DNA from: Tropicimonas sp. IMCC6043
GTDB taxonomy: Bacteria > Pseudomonadota > Alphaproteobacteria > Rhodobacterales > Rhodobacteraceae
Assembly: GCF_004146235.1 (NCBI RefSeq)
Contig: NZ_SELO01000014.1
Location: forward strand, 1 to 64,000
Direction of reading: 5' to 3'
DNA length: 64,000 bases
Part shown: positions 26,559 to 37,089 of the stretch, piece by piece
How positions within the stretch are numbered: the stretch's first letter is position 1
Layout of the letters: every line of letters starts with the position of its first letter
Program-made: the position numbers and the translations under genes
Notes under the pieces: model-generated
Told to the model about the DNA's origin: nothing
The model's database searches: none
What the model saw: the letters and a program-made list of their open reading frames with translations, nothing else

Positions 26559-27218
26559 ATGCGCATCCTGTTGATCGAAGACGACACGGTTCTCGGGGCC
26601 GCGGTCCATGACCAGCTCAAGGCGGACGGACATTCCGCCGACTGGGCCACACGGCTCGACATGGCGCAGGACGCACTGGCCGTCGGCCCGTTCGAACTCG
26701 TGCTGCTGGACCTGATGCTGCCCGACGGGCGCGGCATCCCATTTCTCAGGGTCATGCGGGCGCGGGGCGACGTCACGCCGGTGATCATCCTGACCGCGCT
26801 CGACCAGGTGTCGGACCGGATCGAGGGGCTGAACGCGGGGGCGGACGACTACATGGTCAAACCCTTCGACCTCTCCGAACTGTCGGCGCGCATCGGTTCG
26901 GTGGCGCGGCGCTATGCCGGCAATCCGAATCCACTCGTTCATGTCGGCCCGCTTGAGATCGACCTTGCCGCCCGAACGATCCGGCGCGAGGGCAGGCCCG
27001 TCGTGCTGACCGCCCGGGAATGGGCACTGTTCGAGGCGCTCGTCCAGGCTCCGAGCCAGGTGCTGTCCAAAGGTCAGCTCGAGGAACATCTCTACAGCTT
27101 CGACGACAGTATCGAGAGCAATACGATCGAGGCGCATGTGAGCCGCCTGCGCAAGAAACTCGGCCGCACGGCGATCGAGACCGAGCGCGGGCTCGGCTAC
27201 CGGCTGGGTCGGTCATGA
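26559..27218 (+). CDS. OmpR-family response regulator
   Basis: 219 residues. Receiver domain: acidic pair EDD (7-9), phosphoacceptor Asp51 in VLLDLMLPDG, and the conserved Lys in DDYMVKPFD. The C-terminal winged helix has TAREWALFEALV and SNTIEAHVSRLRKKLG. It is closest in style to the QseB/PmrA/TctD group. ATGA overlap with the sensor kinase gene. Confidence 0.93.
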   Translation: MRILLIEDDTVLGAAVHDQLKADGHSADWATRLDMAQDALAVGPFELVLLDLMLPDGRGIPFLRVMRARGDVTPVIILTALDQVSDRIEGLNAGADDYMVKPFDLSELSARIGSVARRYAGNPNPLVHVGPLEIDLAARTIRREGRPVVLTAREWALFEALVQAPSQVLSKGQLEEHLYSFDDSIESNTIEAHVSRLRKKLGRTAIETERGLGYRLGRS

Positions 27219-28612
27219 CAGGGCCGCGCTCGCTCCAGCTTCGGCTCGCGCTCGCGATCGGGCTGGCGGTCACCCTGCTGTGGCTCGCTGCGGCCGGTGT
27301 CACGGCGCACCGGCTGCGGCACGAACTGGACGCGGAATTCGACGGCGCGCTGCGCGACACGGCGCACCGTCTGCTGCTGCTGACCGGACGCGAGGAGAGC
27401 AACTTTCGCGTCCGCACGCATGGCCACGAGCGGGATGACCGGTCCGACCATGACGACGATTTCGACGACGACGATGAAGCCAGCAAGGAGGATGCGGGCA
27501 AGGCGCTTTCCGGCGACGCCTACAGCTATCTCATCCGCGACGAGTCCGGAGCGGTCATAGTGGCCTCCGAGGGCGCCGACCCGGCCGATTTCCCGCCTTT
27601 CGAGCACGAAGGCTTCCTCCGCACCGGCGACCGAACCCTCTTCTACGACCGCGCCCGACGTGGCGACACGGTCCTGACCATCGCCGTGTCCGAGCCCAGC
27701 TCGCGCCGCACCATGGTCGCCGGCGAGATCGCGGTGAGCCTGAGCCTGCCGTTGCTGCTGGTGATCCCGCTGAGCCTCGTGGCCATCTTCCTCGTGGTCA
27801 GGCACAGCCTGGCGCCGATGCGACAATTGCGCGACGACCTTGGCCAGCGGAGCGCCAATAACCTCGCCCCGCTCGACGATCGCGGCCTCCCGGCCGAGCT
27901 GACGCCCATCGTCGGCAGCCTCAACGCCCTCCTCGCGCGGCTCGGCGGTGCCTTCGAGGCCGAGCGCAGCTTTGCCGCCAACGCGGCGCACGAGTTGCGC
28001 ACGCCGGTGGCCGGCGCCATCGCCCAGGCGCAGCGACTGAAGGCCGAGACGGAGGATGCCGCGGCGGCGGCACGCGCGGGCGAGATTGAAACCACGCTGA
28101 AGCGGCTGAACAACCTGTCGGAGAAACTCATGCAACTGGCCCGCGCCGAAGGCGCGCGGCTGCGCACTGGACAGCCGACCGACCTGCGCCCGGTCCTGCG
28201 CATGATCGTCGACGATTTCGAACGGCTCGGCGCCTCCGGGCGAATGGAGACAAGCCTCGTAGAGCGACCGGTCCTGTCGGATCTCGACCCGGACGCTTTC
28301 GGGATCCTCTCCCGGAACCTGATCGAGAACGCGCTGAAGCACGGCGCTCCCGGCGAGCCGGTTGCCGTCTCGCTGTCGGACCGTGCGGTCCTCACGGTCT
28401 CGAACCACGGCGCTGTCATCCCGCCCGACGCGCTCGAGCGGCTGACCACCCGGTTCACCCGCGCCAATGGCAAGGTCGGCGGCAGCGGGCTCGGCCTCGC
28501 CATTGTTCGAATCATCGCGGACAGGGCCGATGCGACACTCGAATTTCATTCGCCCGTGCCGGGCGGTCCGGACGGCCTTGAGGTGCGCGTGTCCTTTCCC
28601 TCTGCCGGATAG
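27215..28612 (+). CDS. Sensor histidine kinase with a His/Asp-rich periplasmic loop
   Basis: 465 residues. TM1 about 11-32, periplasmic region 33-170, TM2 about 172-195, then HAMP, the H-box with His259 in NAAHELRTP, N-box NLIENALKHG and G-box GGSGLGLAIV. The periplasmic region has THGHERDDRSDHDDDFDDDD at about 68-87, similar to the neighbouring secreted protein. PmrB-like kinases use acidic loops for Fe(III), so a metal cue is plausible. It is translated with the regulator (ATGA). Confidence 0.92.
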   Translation: MTGPRSLQLRLALAIGLAVTLLWLAAAGVTAHRLRHELDAEFDGALRDTAHRLLLLTGREESNFRVRTHGHERDDRSDHDDDFDDDDEASKEDAGKALSGDAYSYLIRDESGAVIVASEGADPADFPPFEHEGFLRTGDRTLFYDRARRGDTVLTIAVSEPSSRRTMVAGEIAVSLSLPLLLVIPLSLVAIFLVVRHSLAPMRQLRDDLGQRSANNLAPLDDRGLPAELTPIVGSLNALLARLGGAFEAERSFAANAAHELRTPVAGAIAQAQRLKAETEDAAAAARAGEIETTLKRLNNLSEKLMQLARAEGARLRTGQPTDLRPVLRMIVDDFERLGASGRMETSLVERPVLSDLDPDAFGILSRNLIENALKHGAPGEPVAVSLSDRAVLTVSNHGAVIPPDALERLTTRFTRANGKVGGSGLGLAIVRIIADRADATLEFHSPVPGGPDGLEVRVSFPSAG

Positions 28613-28773
28613 GCGCGCGCCGCGACGGGACGTGACGCTGTCGGCAATCAGAGGGGCAGGATCGGCGGCCCGAAACCCGCTTGGCGGACTCGCAATCCAT
28701 GTTACCCTTTCGCTACGGAATGCGGGCTGGTCGCACACAGGGCCGCTGATCCGAGCCGAACAGGGAGGCCACC

Positions 28774-30699
28774 ATGATCCGTCGCATCTCTGTCGCCGCA
28801 ATCCTCGCAAGTCTTGCGATGCCTGCGGCGGCACAGTTTCACCCCAACCCCGAAACGCTCGAAGGGCTCTATCCGGGCCGGGCCTATTCGCCCTATGCCA
28901 GCCGGGGCTTTCCGAGCCGGGTGTTCTGGGGCGACACGCACCTGCACACGGGCTATTCAATGGATGCCGGGCTCTTCGGCAACACCACCGGGCATGACAC
29001 CGCGTATCGCTTTGCGCGCGGCGAGGAAGTTACTGCTGCTTCCGGTCAACCGGTCAAGCTCTCGCGGCCGCTGGACTGGCTGGTGCTGGCCGACCATTCC
29101 GACGGCATGGGCATGATCTTCGACCTGCAGAAGGGTACGCAGAACATTCTCGCCTCCGAACAGGGACGGCGCTGGCACGATGCGATGGTGGCCGGCGGCG
29201 AAGAATCCGCCATGGCGGCGCTGGACCTCATCACCAATTTCTCGCAAGGCACGATGGACGAGGCCCTGCTTCTCGACTACTCGCCCGGCTCGCCGATCTA
29301 TTCCTCGATCTGGGACACGGTGGTCGCCAAGGCCGAGGAGTACAACGATCCGGGCAGTTTTACGGCCTTCATCGGCTATGAATGGACCGCGCTGGTCGCG
29401 GGCAACAACCTGCACCGGAACGTGGTCTACCGCGACAACGGAGACAGGGCGCTGATGATGGAGCCGATGGTCACGCAGGCGCCGGTTGGCTCGACAGACC
29501 CGCTGGATCTCTACGCGTGGCTGGAAACCTTCGAGGAGAAGACCGGCGGCAACGTCTTCGCGCTTGCGCACAACGGCAACCTGTCGAACGGGATTATGTT
29601 CCCGACCGAGGCGCAATATACCGGCGCGCCGATCGACGAAAACTATGTGCAACTGCGCGCGAAATGGGAGCCGCTCTACGAATACACCCAGATCAAGGGC
29701 GACGGCGAGGCCCACCCCTACCTCTCGCCCGAGGACCCGTTCGCGAATTACGAGACCTGGGATGTCGGCAACCTGGACCTGACCCAGGCCAAGACGCCGG
29801 AAATGCTCAAGCACGAATACGCCCGCGAAGCGCTCAAGCAGGGCATGGCGCTGGAGACGAAGCTTGGCACAAACCCCTACAAGTTCGGGGCGGTGGGCTC
29901 GACCGATAGCCACACTTCGCTGGCGACGGCGGATTCCGACAACTATTTCGGCAAGGCCACCAATGCCGAACCCTCGCCGACCCGGATGATGCATCCCTTC
30001 ACCAAGACCGATATCGGCGCCTTCGAGGGCTATCAGCTCGTGGCGTCCGGCTATACCGGCGTCTGGGCCGAAGAGAACACCCGCGCATCGCTCTGGGACG
30101 CAATGGCCCGCCGCGAGACCTATGCCACCACCGGCCCACGGATGATGGTGCGCTTCTTCGGTGGATGGGATTTCACCGAAAACGACCTGCGGAGCCGGCA
30201 GCCCGCCTTTGCCGGCTATGAACGCGGCGTGCCGATGGGCGGAGACCTGCGCCCGGCTCCGGACGGGGCGGCTGCCCCCACCTTCATGGCCTATGCGCTG
30301 CGGGATCCGATCGGCGCCAATCTGGACCGCATCCAGATCGTGAAGGGCTGGTTGGATGCCGACGGCGAGTTGCATGAGCAGGTCTACAACGTCGCCTGGT
30401 CCGAGGGCCGCGAGCCAGATGCCGACGGCGCACTGCCGCCGGTCGGCAACACCGTCGACCTGGAGGCGGCGGGATATCTCAACACCATCGGCGCCGCCGA
30501 ACTGGCCGCGGTCTGGACCGACCCGGATTTCGACCCCGCCGAGAAGGCGTTCTACTACGTCCGGGTACTCGAGATCCCGACGCCACGCTGGGTGGTCTAC
30601 GACGCGGTGCGCTTCGGCGTCGAGATCCCCGAGGGCGCAGAGACCACGCATCAGGAACGCGCCTATACCTCGTCGATCTGGTACACGCCCGAAGGCTGA
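28774..30699 (+). CDS. Secreted DUF3604 protein (PHP-like)
   Basis: 641 residues with a signal peptide (AAA-Q, residue about 20). Metal-site motifs typical of PHP-superfamily hydrolases appear in order: [10 protein letters not shown] (HxH), [21 protein letters not shown] and [13 protein letters not shown]3604 proteins are abundant in marine bacteria, but the substrate is unknown; a periplasmic metal-dependent phosphoesterase or hydrolase is the inference. AGGGAGG precedes the ATG. The downstream hairpin and two coupled genes suggest a three-gene unit. Confidence 0.88.
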   Translation: MIRRISVAAILASLAMPAAAQFHPNPETLEGLYPGRAYSPYASRGFPSRVFWGDTHLHTGYSMDAGLFGNTTGHDTAYRFARGEEVTAASGQPVKLSRPLDWLVLADHSDGMGMIFDLQKGTQNILASEQGRRWHDAMVAGGEESAMAALDLITNFSQGTMDEALLLDYSPGSPIYSSIWDTVVAKAEEYNDPGSFTAFIGYEWTALVAGNNLHRNVVYRDNGDRALMMEPMVTQAPVGSTDPLDLYAWLETFEEKTGGNVFALAHNGNLSNGIMFPTEAQYTGAPIDENYVQLRAKWEPLYEYTQIKGDGEAHPYLSPEDPFANYETWDVGNLDLTQAKTPEMLKHEYAREALKQGMALETKLGTNPYKFGAVGSTDSHTSLATADSDNYFGKATNAEPSPTRMMHPFTKTDIGAFEGYQLVASGYTGVWAEENTRASLWDAMARRETYATTGPRMMVRFFGGWDFTENDLRSRQPAFAGYERGVPMGGDLRPAPDGAAAPTFMAYALRDPIGANLDRIQIVKGWLDADGELHEQVYNVAWSEGREPDADGALPPVGNTVDLEAAGYLNTIGAAELAAVWTDPDFDPAEKAFYYVRVLEIPTPRWVVYDAVRFGVEIPEGAETTHQERAYTSSIWYTPEG

Positions 30700-30730
30700 A
30701 CCGCCGGGTTTCGTCCCACCCCGCTTCACC

Positions 30731-30764
30731 GGCCGGGCCGCTGCCTTCAAGGTGCGGCCCGGCC
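30731..30764 (+). other. Intergenic hairpin after the DUF3604 gene
   Basis: GGCCGGGCCGC and GCGGCCCGGCC form a perfect 11-bp stem around a 12-base loop. No T-run follows; instead CTTGAC, a possible -35 element, starts one base after it (30765-30770). It may end or stabilise the upstream message while a new transcript starts, or set expression ratios within an operon. Confidence 0.5.
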
Positions 30765-30823
30765 CTTGACGTCGGCGAGCAAGCGTCGGAACCATGGGAG
30801 CTATTCAGTCCGAGGCGCCCTGC

Positions 30824-31666
30824 ATGCGACTTTTTCGAGAACCGCTCTTTCACTTCTTCCTGCTCGGACTGGCGATCTTTGGCTGGTACGCCTGGATCAA
30901 CCCAACGGAACCCTCCGCCGGCGACGCCGGCACCATCGTCCTCGACACAAGCGATGCCGAGCGGCTGGCCGCGCAATTCCGCGCGACCTGGCAGCGCCCG
31001 CCTACGGAGGCAGAGCTCGCCGGCCTTTTGCAGGCGCTGGTGCGGGAGGAAGTGCTGGTGCGGGAGGCCCGTTCGCTCGGACTCGACCGCGGCGACGGTG
31101 TGGTGCGCAATCGGCTGGCCCAGAAAATGGAGTTCCTGACCAGCTCCGTCGCCAGCGCGATGCAGCCGGAGGACGAAGTGCTTCGGAAACATCTGGAGCG
31201 CTATCCGGAACGGTTCACGGCGCCCGGCCGGCTGGCTCTCGAACAGGTCTATCTCGGCGAGGCGCCCGGCCCCGGGAACATGTCAACCGCGCTCGGCGCG
31301 CTCCGGGACGGCGCCGACCCGGCGGAGATCGGCATGCGCAGCCTGTTGCCCGCAACGGTGCCGCTGTCGCCTGCGCCGGCCGTCGAGGCGATCTTCGGCG
31401 GCGGTTTCGCCGAGGCGCTGGACGCGCAACCCCAGGGCGAATGGTCCGGCCCAATCGGTTCGGCCTATGGCGCGCATCTGGTGCGTGTCACCAACCGAAC
31501 CGCGCCACTGCTGCCGCCCTTCGACGAGATCCGCGACCGGGTGCTGCTCGACTGGCGCCGGGAGATGACGGAGGAACTCGCCCGCAGCCGCTACGAAGCA
31601 CTTGTAGCGCAATATGAGGTGATCCTGCCGGACCTCTCCGAGCTACCGGACGGAACTGTCAGATGA
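30824..31666 (+). CDS. Membrane-anchored PpiC-type peptidyl-prolyl isomerase
   Basis: 280 residues. MRLFREPLFHFFLLGLAIFGWYAW is an N-terminal anchor. The middle helical part (REEVLVREARSLGLDRGD, VVRNRLAQKMEFL) is SurA/PpiD-like, and the parvulin-like part follows (RLALEQVYLG, WSGPIGSAYGAHLVRV). It likely acts as a periplasmic folding helper for its neighbours. I use ATG 30824, not 30794, since conservation in this family starts MRLFREP. ATGA overlap with the HupE-like gene. Confidence 0.82.
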   Translation: MRLFREPLFHFFLLGLAIFGWYAWINPTEPSAGDAGTIVLDTSDAERLAAQFRATWQRPPTEAELAGLLQALVREEVLVREARSLGLDRGDGVVRNRLAQKMEFLTSSVASAMQPEDEVLRKHLERYPERFTAPGRLALEQVYLGEAPGPGNMSTALGALRDGADPAEIGMRSLLPATVPLSPAPAVEAIFGGGFAEALDAQPQGEWSGPIGSAYGAHLVRVTNRTAPLLPPFDEIRDRVLLDWRREMTEELARSRYEALVAQYEVILPDLSELPDGTVR

Positions 31667-32673
31667 TCCTGCGCCGCGCCGCCCTCGCCCTTCTCCTGCT
31701 TCTGGGCTCGCTTGCCGAGGTATCCGGCCACGCTCTTCAGCCCGGCTATCTCGACCTGCGGCAGCTCACGGCAGACACCTGGCAGGTGTTCTGGCGCAAG
31801 CCGGATGTCAATGGCGCACCGATGGCGATCGACGCCGCGCTGCCTGACAGCTGCATGCCGGCTGTCGGTCCCGACCCCGCTTTCGACGGGTCGGCCTGGG
31901 TCTCGGCCTGGGTCGCAGACTGCCCCGGCGGACTCGGCGGGCGCGAGATCGCCATTCCCGGGCTCGAGCTTCAGCGCACGGACGTGCTGGTGCGCCTTCA
32001 GCCGCACGACCGCAGCGCGACGACGCAACGGCTCACCCCCGAGGCGCCGAGCCATGTCCTGCCAGAAACCCCCAGTACCTGGGGCGTGTTCCAGAGCTAT
32101 TTCCGGCTCGGTTTCGCCCATATCCTAGAGGGGCTCGACCACCTGCTCTTCGTGTTTGCGCTTATCATCCTGGTGCGCGACCGCTGGCGGCTGATCGGCG
32201 CGATCACCGCTTTCACCGTGGCGCATTCGATCACGCTGGCATTGGCGGCACTTGGCCGGATCTCGGTTCCTGGCCCGCCGGTGGAGGCGACAATAGCCCT
32301 CTCGATCGTTTTTCTGGCGGTGGAGATCCTCAAGCACGAGGACGGGGCACTCCGTCTCTCGGAGCGAGCCCCCTGGCTGGTTTCCTTCGCCTTCGGCCTG
32401 CTGCACGGGCTGGGATTTGCCGGGGCGCTGACCGAGATCGGCCTGCCCGAGGGCGAGATCCCGGCCGCGCTGCTGGCGTTCAATCTCGGTGTCGAGGGCG
32501 GCCAGCTCGCCTTTGTCGCCGCTGTGCTCGCTGCCGGTGCCGCGCTCCGGCTGGCCGTTCCGCGGGTCCTTGCGCAGGCCCGCAGGGCGCATTCCGCCGG
32601 CAGCATGCTCACCGGCTACGCGATCGGCGGCACCGCCACATACTGGCTCGTGCAGCGGGTGATTGCGTTCTGA
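31663..32673 (+). CDS. HupE/UreJ-like membrane protein
   Basis: 336 residues. A signal peptide, then a periplasmic domain of about 120 residues, then about six membrane helices. The membrane part opens FAHILEGLDHLLFVFAL and has VAHSITLAL and LLHGLGFAGAL, the His motifs of the HupE/UreJ family. HupE proteins have been linked to nickel uptake, but this long-N-terminal subgroup is uncharacterised. Translationally coupled to the isomerase. Confidence 0.85.
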   Translation: MILRRAALALLLLLGSLAEVSGHALQPGYLDLRQLTADTWQVFWRKPDVNGAPMAIDAALPDSCMPAVGPDPAFDGSAWVSAWVADCPGGLGGREIAIPGLELQRTDVLVRLQPHDRSATTQRLTPEAPSHVLPETPSTWGVFQSYFRLGFAHILEGLDHLLFVFALIILVRDRWRLIGAITAFTVAHSITLALAALGRISVPGPPVEATIALSIVFLAVEILKHEDGALRLSERAPWLVSFAFGLLHGLGFAGALTEIGLPEGEIPAALLAFNLGVEGGQLAFVAAVLAAGAALRLAVPRVLAQARRAHSAGSMLTGYAIGGTATYWLVQRVIAF

Positions 32674-32687
32674 ACCGCCACAGGGAA

Positions 32688-32705
32688 CGGATCGCCTCCG
32701 ATCCG
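32688..32705. terminator. Weak hairpin between convergent genes
   Basis: CGGATCG-CCTC-CGATCCG, a perfect 7-bp stem between the ends of the HupE-like and DUF2160 genes. It lacks a T-run on both strands, so it is at best a weak bidirectional terminator. Confidence 0.3.
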
Positions 32706-32751
32706 CCGGCCCGGTGCCCATTCGCTCATTCCCGCAGTTGCCAAAGACGCG

Positions 32752-33170
32752 TCAGACTTTCCAGAAGCAGAAGGCGATCCAGGCGATGGCAATTCCCAGC
32801 GGCACCCAGAGCGGCGTTCCGATGAGCCCGAGCCAGGCCAGGAAGACATAGGCCGACCCGAGGAGGCTCATGAACAGCCGATCGCCCCGCGTCGTGGTGA
32901 GCCCGAGTATGCCGTCCCGCTCCGCGCCGCCCGGCCAGCGCCATTCCAGCAGCGCCATGATGCCGATGCTGCCGAAGATGAAGACGAAGAAGGCGAGCGT
33001 GGCGCGCGTCCAGGCCATCCAGAATCCGGAGAAGATCGGCTCCGTCCACCATTTCGCCCAGGAGAAGACCTCGGCCTGTTGCGCGCCGACATTTCCCCAG
33101 CCTGATTGCTGGGCAAGCGCGGCAACGGGGATCGGCAGCAGAGCGAGGGCGGGGTAGAGCAGGCGACGCA

Positions 33171-33171
<1 letters not shown>
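32752..33171 (-). CDS. DUF2160 membrane protein of a glycerol-type transporter operon
   Basis: 139 residues. It opens with a signal-like segment (MRRLLYPALALLPIPVAALAQ) and then carries the DUF2160 core FSGFWMAWTRATLAFFVFIF, RWPGGAERDGILGLTTTRGD and LGIAIAWIAFCFW, with three membrane helices. In rhizobial glycerol uptake operons a DUF2160 gene accompanies the ABC genes (glpU). It shares one base with the upstream permease stop (TGATG). Last gene of the operon. Confidence 0.8.
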
Positions 33172-33964
<793 letters not shown>

Positions 33965-33968
<4 letters not shown>

Positions 33969-34825
33969 TGCTCGTCCCTCGTCATGATGGTGTAGAAGAG
34001 CCAGGACACCAGAAGGGTGAAGGCAAAGTAGATCAGCGACATCGCCGCCGCCGGGCCAAGATCGAACTGCCCGAGCGCCACCTTCACGAGGTCGATGGAG
34101 AGGAAGGTGGTGGAATTGCCGGGGCCGCCGCCGGTCAGCACGAAGGGCTCGGTGTAGATGTTGAAGCTGTCCATGAAGCGCAGAAGGATCGCGATGGTCA
34201 GCACGCGTTTCATCTTCGGCAGCTGGATGTGCCGGAACACCGCCCAGCCCGACGCCGCGTCGATCTTCGCCGCCTGGTAATAGGCATCCGGGATCGAGAT
34301 CAGCCCGGCATAGGCCAGCAGCACCACCAGCGAGGTCCAGTGCCAAACATCCATAACGATCACGGTGACCCAGGCGGCGAGAGGGCTCTGGGTCATGTTG
34401 TAGTCGATGCCGACGACATTGTTCAGGAAATAGCCGAGAAGGCCGATATCGGGCAGGGTGAAGATGTTCCACATCGCGCCGACGACGTTCCAGGGGATCA
34501 AGAGCGGCAGCGACATGAGCACAAGGCAGACCGGCACCCAGAAGCCCTTGCGCGGCATCGTGAGTGCGATGGCGACGCCGAGCGGCACCTCGATGATGAG
34601 GATCGTCGCGGTGAACAGCACCTGCCGGCCGAGCGCGGCGTGGAAACGCTCGGATCGCAGCACGTCTTCGAACCAGCCGAGCCCGTGCCAGAAGAAGAGG
34701 TTGTCCCCGAAGGTCTCCTGCACCGAATAGTTGACCACCGTCATCAACGGCACCAGCGCGTTGAAGGCGACGAGGATCAGCACCGGCAGGACGAAGAGCC
34801 ATCCGCGCTGGTTCTGGGTCTTCAT
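33965..34825 (-). CDS. ABC transporter permease, glycerol/carbohydrate type (GlpP-like)
   Basis: 286 residues, MalF-like, about six helices. The EAA loop is SIPDAYYQAAKIDAASGWAVF. The LPLLIPWNVVGAMWNIF region and QNQRGWLFVLPVLILVAFN start are typical. Overlaps both flanking genes by ATGA. Confidence 0.87.
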
Positions 34826-35901
34826 GTCGTTGACTCCTGCATTGCCAGCCATCCGTCGGCATAGACGCGGGTGTGGGCCGGGTTGAAGACGAGGTGGATC
34901 TCGCTTCCCGGCTCGGGCGCCGCGCCGTCGATGATGGCGCTGACCGGGACGTCGCCCGCCATCGCGTCGAGAACGGTGTGCCGGCCGATATCGGCCGCCT
35001 TGCGCACCCGGGCCGGAATGCCCGTGGCGCCGAGCGAGACGAATTCGGGCCGGATGCCGATCTCGGTCCGCGCGCCCGCCGGGGCCGCCGGCGTGCCGGC
35101 GGTCTCCACCGTGACGCCCTGGAACGTGGCGCGCCCGCCGTCCATCTCGCAGGGCAGAATGTTCATTCCCGGCGAGCCGATGAAATGGCCGACGAAGGTG
35201 TGTCGGGGGCATTCGAACAGGTCCACCGGAGTGCCGATCTGCACGATTTCGCCATCCTGCATCACCACCACCTGGTCCGCGAAGGTGAGCGCCTCGGTCT
35301 GGTCATGGGTGACGTAGATCATCGTCACGCCGATCTTCTGGTGCAGTTCCTTGACCTTGGAACGTAGTTTCCACTTCTGCGCCGGGTCGATGACCGTCAG
35401 CGGCTCGTCGAACATGATCACGTTGACGTCGTTGCGCACCAGCCCGCGGCCCATCGAGATCTTCTGCTTGTCGTCGGGGCCAAGGCCGGAGGCGCGCGTG
35501 CGCAGCCGGTTCGAGAGGTCGAGTATCTCAGCGATCTCGCGCACCCGGGCGTCGACCTGATCCTCCGGCACGCCGCGGTTGCGCAGCGGGAACGCGAGGT
35601 TGTTGTAGACCGACATGGTGTCGTAGATCACCGGGAACTGGAACACCTGCGCGATGTTGCGTCGGTCCGGCGGCTCGTCGGTGACGTCGCGCTCGTCGAA
35701 GAGAACGCGGCCCTCGCTCGGCGTCAGCAGGCCCGAGATGATATTCAGGAGTGTGGTCTTGCCGCAGCCGGACGGTCCCAGCAGCGCATAGGCGCCGCCA
35801 TCCTTCCATTCGAGATCCATGCGTTTGAGCGCGAAGTCGTCGTCTCCCGCGGGCGCGTCGAGATAGCTGTGGCGGAGGCTGTCGAGCGTGATCTTAGCCA
35901 T
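34822..35901 (-). CDS. ABC transporter ATP-binding protein (GlpT-like)
   Basis: 359 residues, MalK-like. Walker A LLGPSGCGKTTLL, Walker B VIMFDEP and the H-loop THDQTEAL are present. The signature reads LGPDDKQKISMGRGL rather than LSGGQ, which is typical of one of the two ATPases in glycerol-type systems and suggests asymmetric ATP sites. The C-terminal regulatory domain contains GIRPEFVSLGA. It overlaps the other ATPase gene by 8 bases. Confidence 0.88.
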   Translation of the reverse strand: MAKITLDSLRHSYLDAPAGDDDFALKRMDLEWKDGGAYALLGPSGCGKTTLLNIISGLLTPSEGRVLFDERDVTDEPPDRRNIAQVFQFPVIYDTMSVYNNLAFPLRNRGVPEDQVDARVREIAEILDLSNRLRTRASGLGPDDKQKISMGRGLVRNDVNVIMFDEPLTVIDPAQKWKLRSKVKELHQKIGVTMIYVTHDQTEALTFADQVVVMQDGEIVQIGTPVDLFECPRHTFVGHFIGSPGMNILPCEMDGGRATFQGVTVETAGTPAAPAGARTEIGIRPEFVSLGATGIPARVRKAADIGRHTVLDAMAGDVPVSAIIDGAAPEPGSEIHLVFNPAHTRVYADGWLAMQESTT

Positions 35902-36976
35902 GGGCACTCCCCCGCGCGGCAAGCTGCCCATCGCGTGCGAAATAGAAGCATTCCGCCGGCACCATGTGGAACTCATGGGTCTGGCCGACAAAGAACTGGG
36001 TCACGCCGGGGCTCTGGGAGACCCAGACCCGGTCGGCGATGGAGAAATGTGCGACGCTCTCCGAGCCGGAGAGCTCGGTGATCCGCACCGTGCCGGTGAT
36101 CGGGACCGCGGCCGCGGCGGGGGCTACGGGCGTAACGTGATGCGGGCGGATTCCGACGACATACTCGCCGTCGGACAGCCCGGCGGCCTCTCCCTCGACC
36201 GGCCAGTCGAGCGCCGTGCCGAGATGCATTCGGTCGCCGCGCTTTTCCACCGGCGCGATATTGATCGGCGGGTCGGAGAAGACCTGCGCCGAGTGCAGGT
36301 CGGCCGGGGCGCGGTAGATTTCCGCCGTCGAGCCGAACTGGGTCACCCGACCCTCATACATCAGCGCGGTGTTGCCACCGAGAAGCAGCGCCTCGGTGGG
36401 CTCCGAGGTGGCGTAGACGATCACGGTACCGCGCCCGGCGAGAAGCTCGGGAAGCTGCTCGCGCAGCTCCTCACGCAGCTTGTAGTCGAGATTGGCGAGC
36501 GGCTCGTCGAGAAAGATCGCAGTGCTCTCCTTGACGATCGCTCGCGCGAGCGCGGTGCGTTGCTGCTGGCCGCCCGAGAGTTCCTGCGGGCGGCGGTGCA
36601 GCATCGGGCGCAACTGGAGGATGTCGGCCGCCGCCTCGACACGGCCGGCGATCTCTGACGTTGGGACGCCGGATACCTTCAGTGGCGACGCGATGTTCTC
36701 GAAGACGGTCATGTGCGGGTAGTTGACGAAGAACTGGTGCACCAGCGAGATGTTCCGCTTCTGCGGGCTGCGGCCGGTCACGTCCTGACCATCCACCCGG
36801 ATCGAACCGCGGGTCGGCCGCTCGAGCCCGGCCATCAGGCGGATGAGCGTGCTCTTTCCGGCGCCGGTCGCTCCAAGCAGGATGTTGAAGGAACCGACCT
36901 CGAGCCGGAGCGTCGTCGGATAGATATGCATGTCTGCGCCGACACGCAGAGACAGGTCCGTCAGTTCCAGTGTCAT
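35894..36976 (-). CDS. ABC transporter ATP-binding protein (GlpS-like)
   Basis: 360 residues. Walker A LLGATGAGKSTLI, canonical signature LSGGQQQRTALARA, Walker B AIFLDEP; but the H-loop position reads YATSEPTEALLL, lacking the usual His. Together with the degenerate signature of its partner this points to a heterodimeric ATPase with one impaired site. The C-terminal domain shows VVGIRPHHVTPV. Confidence 0.88.
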   Translation of the reverse strand: MTLELTDLSLRVGADMHIYPTTLRLEVGSFNILLGATGAGKSTLIRLMAGLERPTRGSIRVDGQDVTGRSPQKRNISLVHQFFVNYPHMTVFENIASPLKVSGVPTSEIAGRVEAAADILQLRPMLHRRPQELSGGQQQRTALARAIVKESTAIFLDEPLANLDYKLREELREQLPELLAGRGTVIVYATSEPTEALLLGGNTALMYEGRVTQFGSTAEIYRAPADLHSAQVFSDPPINIAPVEKRGDRMHLGTALDWPVEGEAAGLSDGEYVVGIRPHHVTPVAPAAAAVPITGTVRITELSGSESVAHFSIADRVWVSQSPGVTQFFVGQTHEFHMVPAECFYFARDGQLAARGSAHG

Positions 36977-37038
36977 CCAAGTTCCCGATGCAGTTCGGAG
37001 CCGCAGCCGAATGGCGCTTCGCGGCGCCCGTCAGGGAA

Positions 37039-37062
37039 ACCGGGGCGCCGCAACGCCCCGGT
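37039..37062 (-). other. Hairpin between the binding-protein gene and the ATPase genes
   Basis: ACCGGGGCG-6-CGCCCCGGT, a 9-bp stem with no T-run. Intercistronic hairpins placed just after a binding-protein gene commonly protect its mRNA and give higher expression of the binding protein than of the membrane components. Confidence 0.55.
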
Positions 37063-37089
37063 CCGGTTCAGATCAACTCCGGAGAGCGA

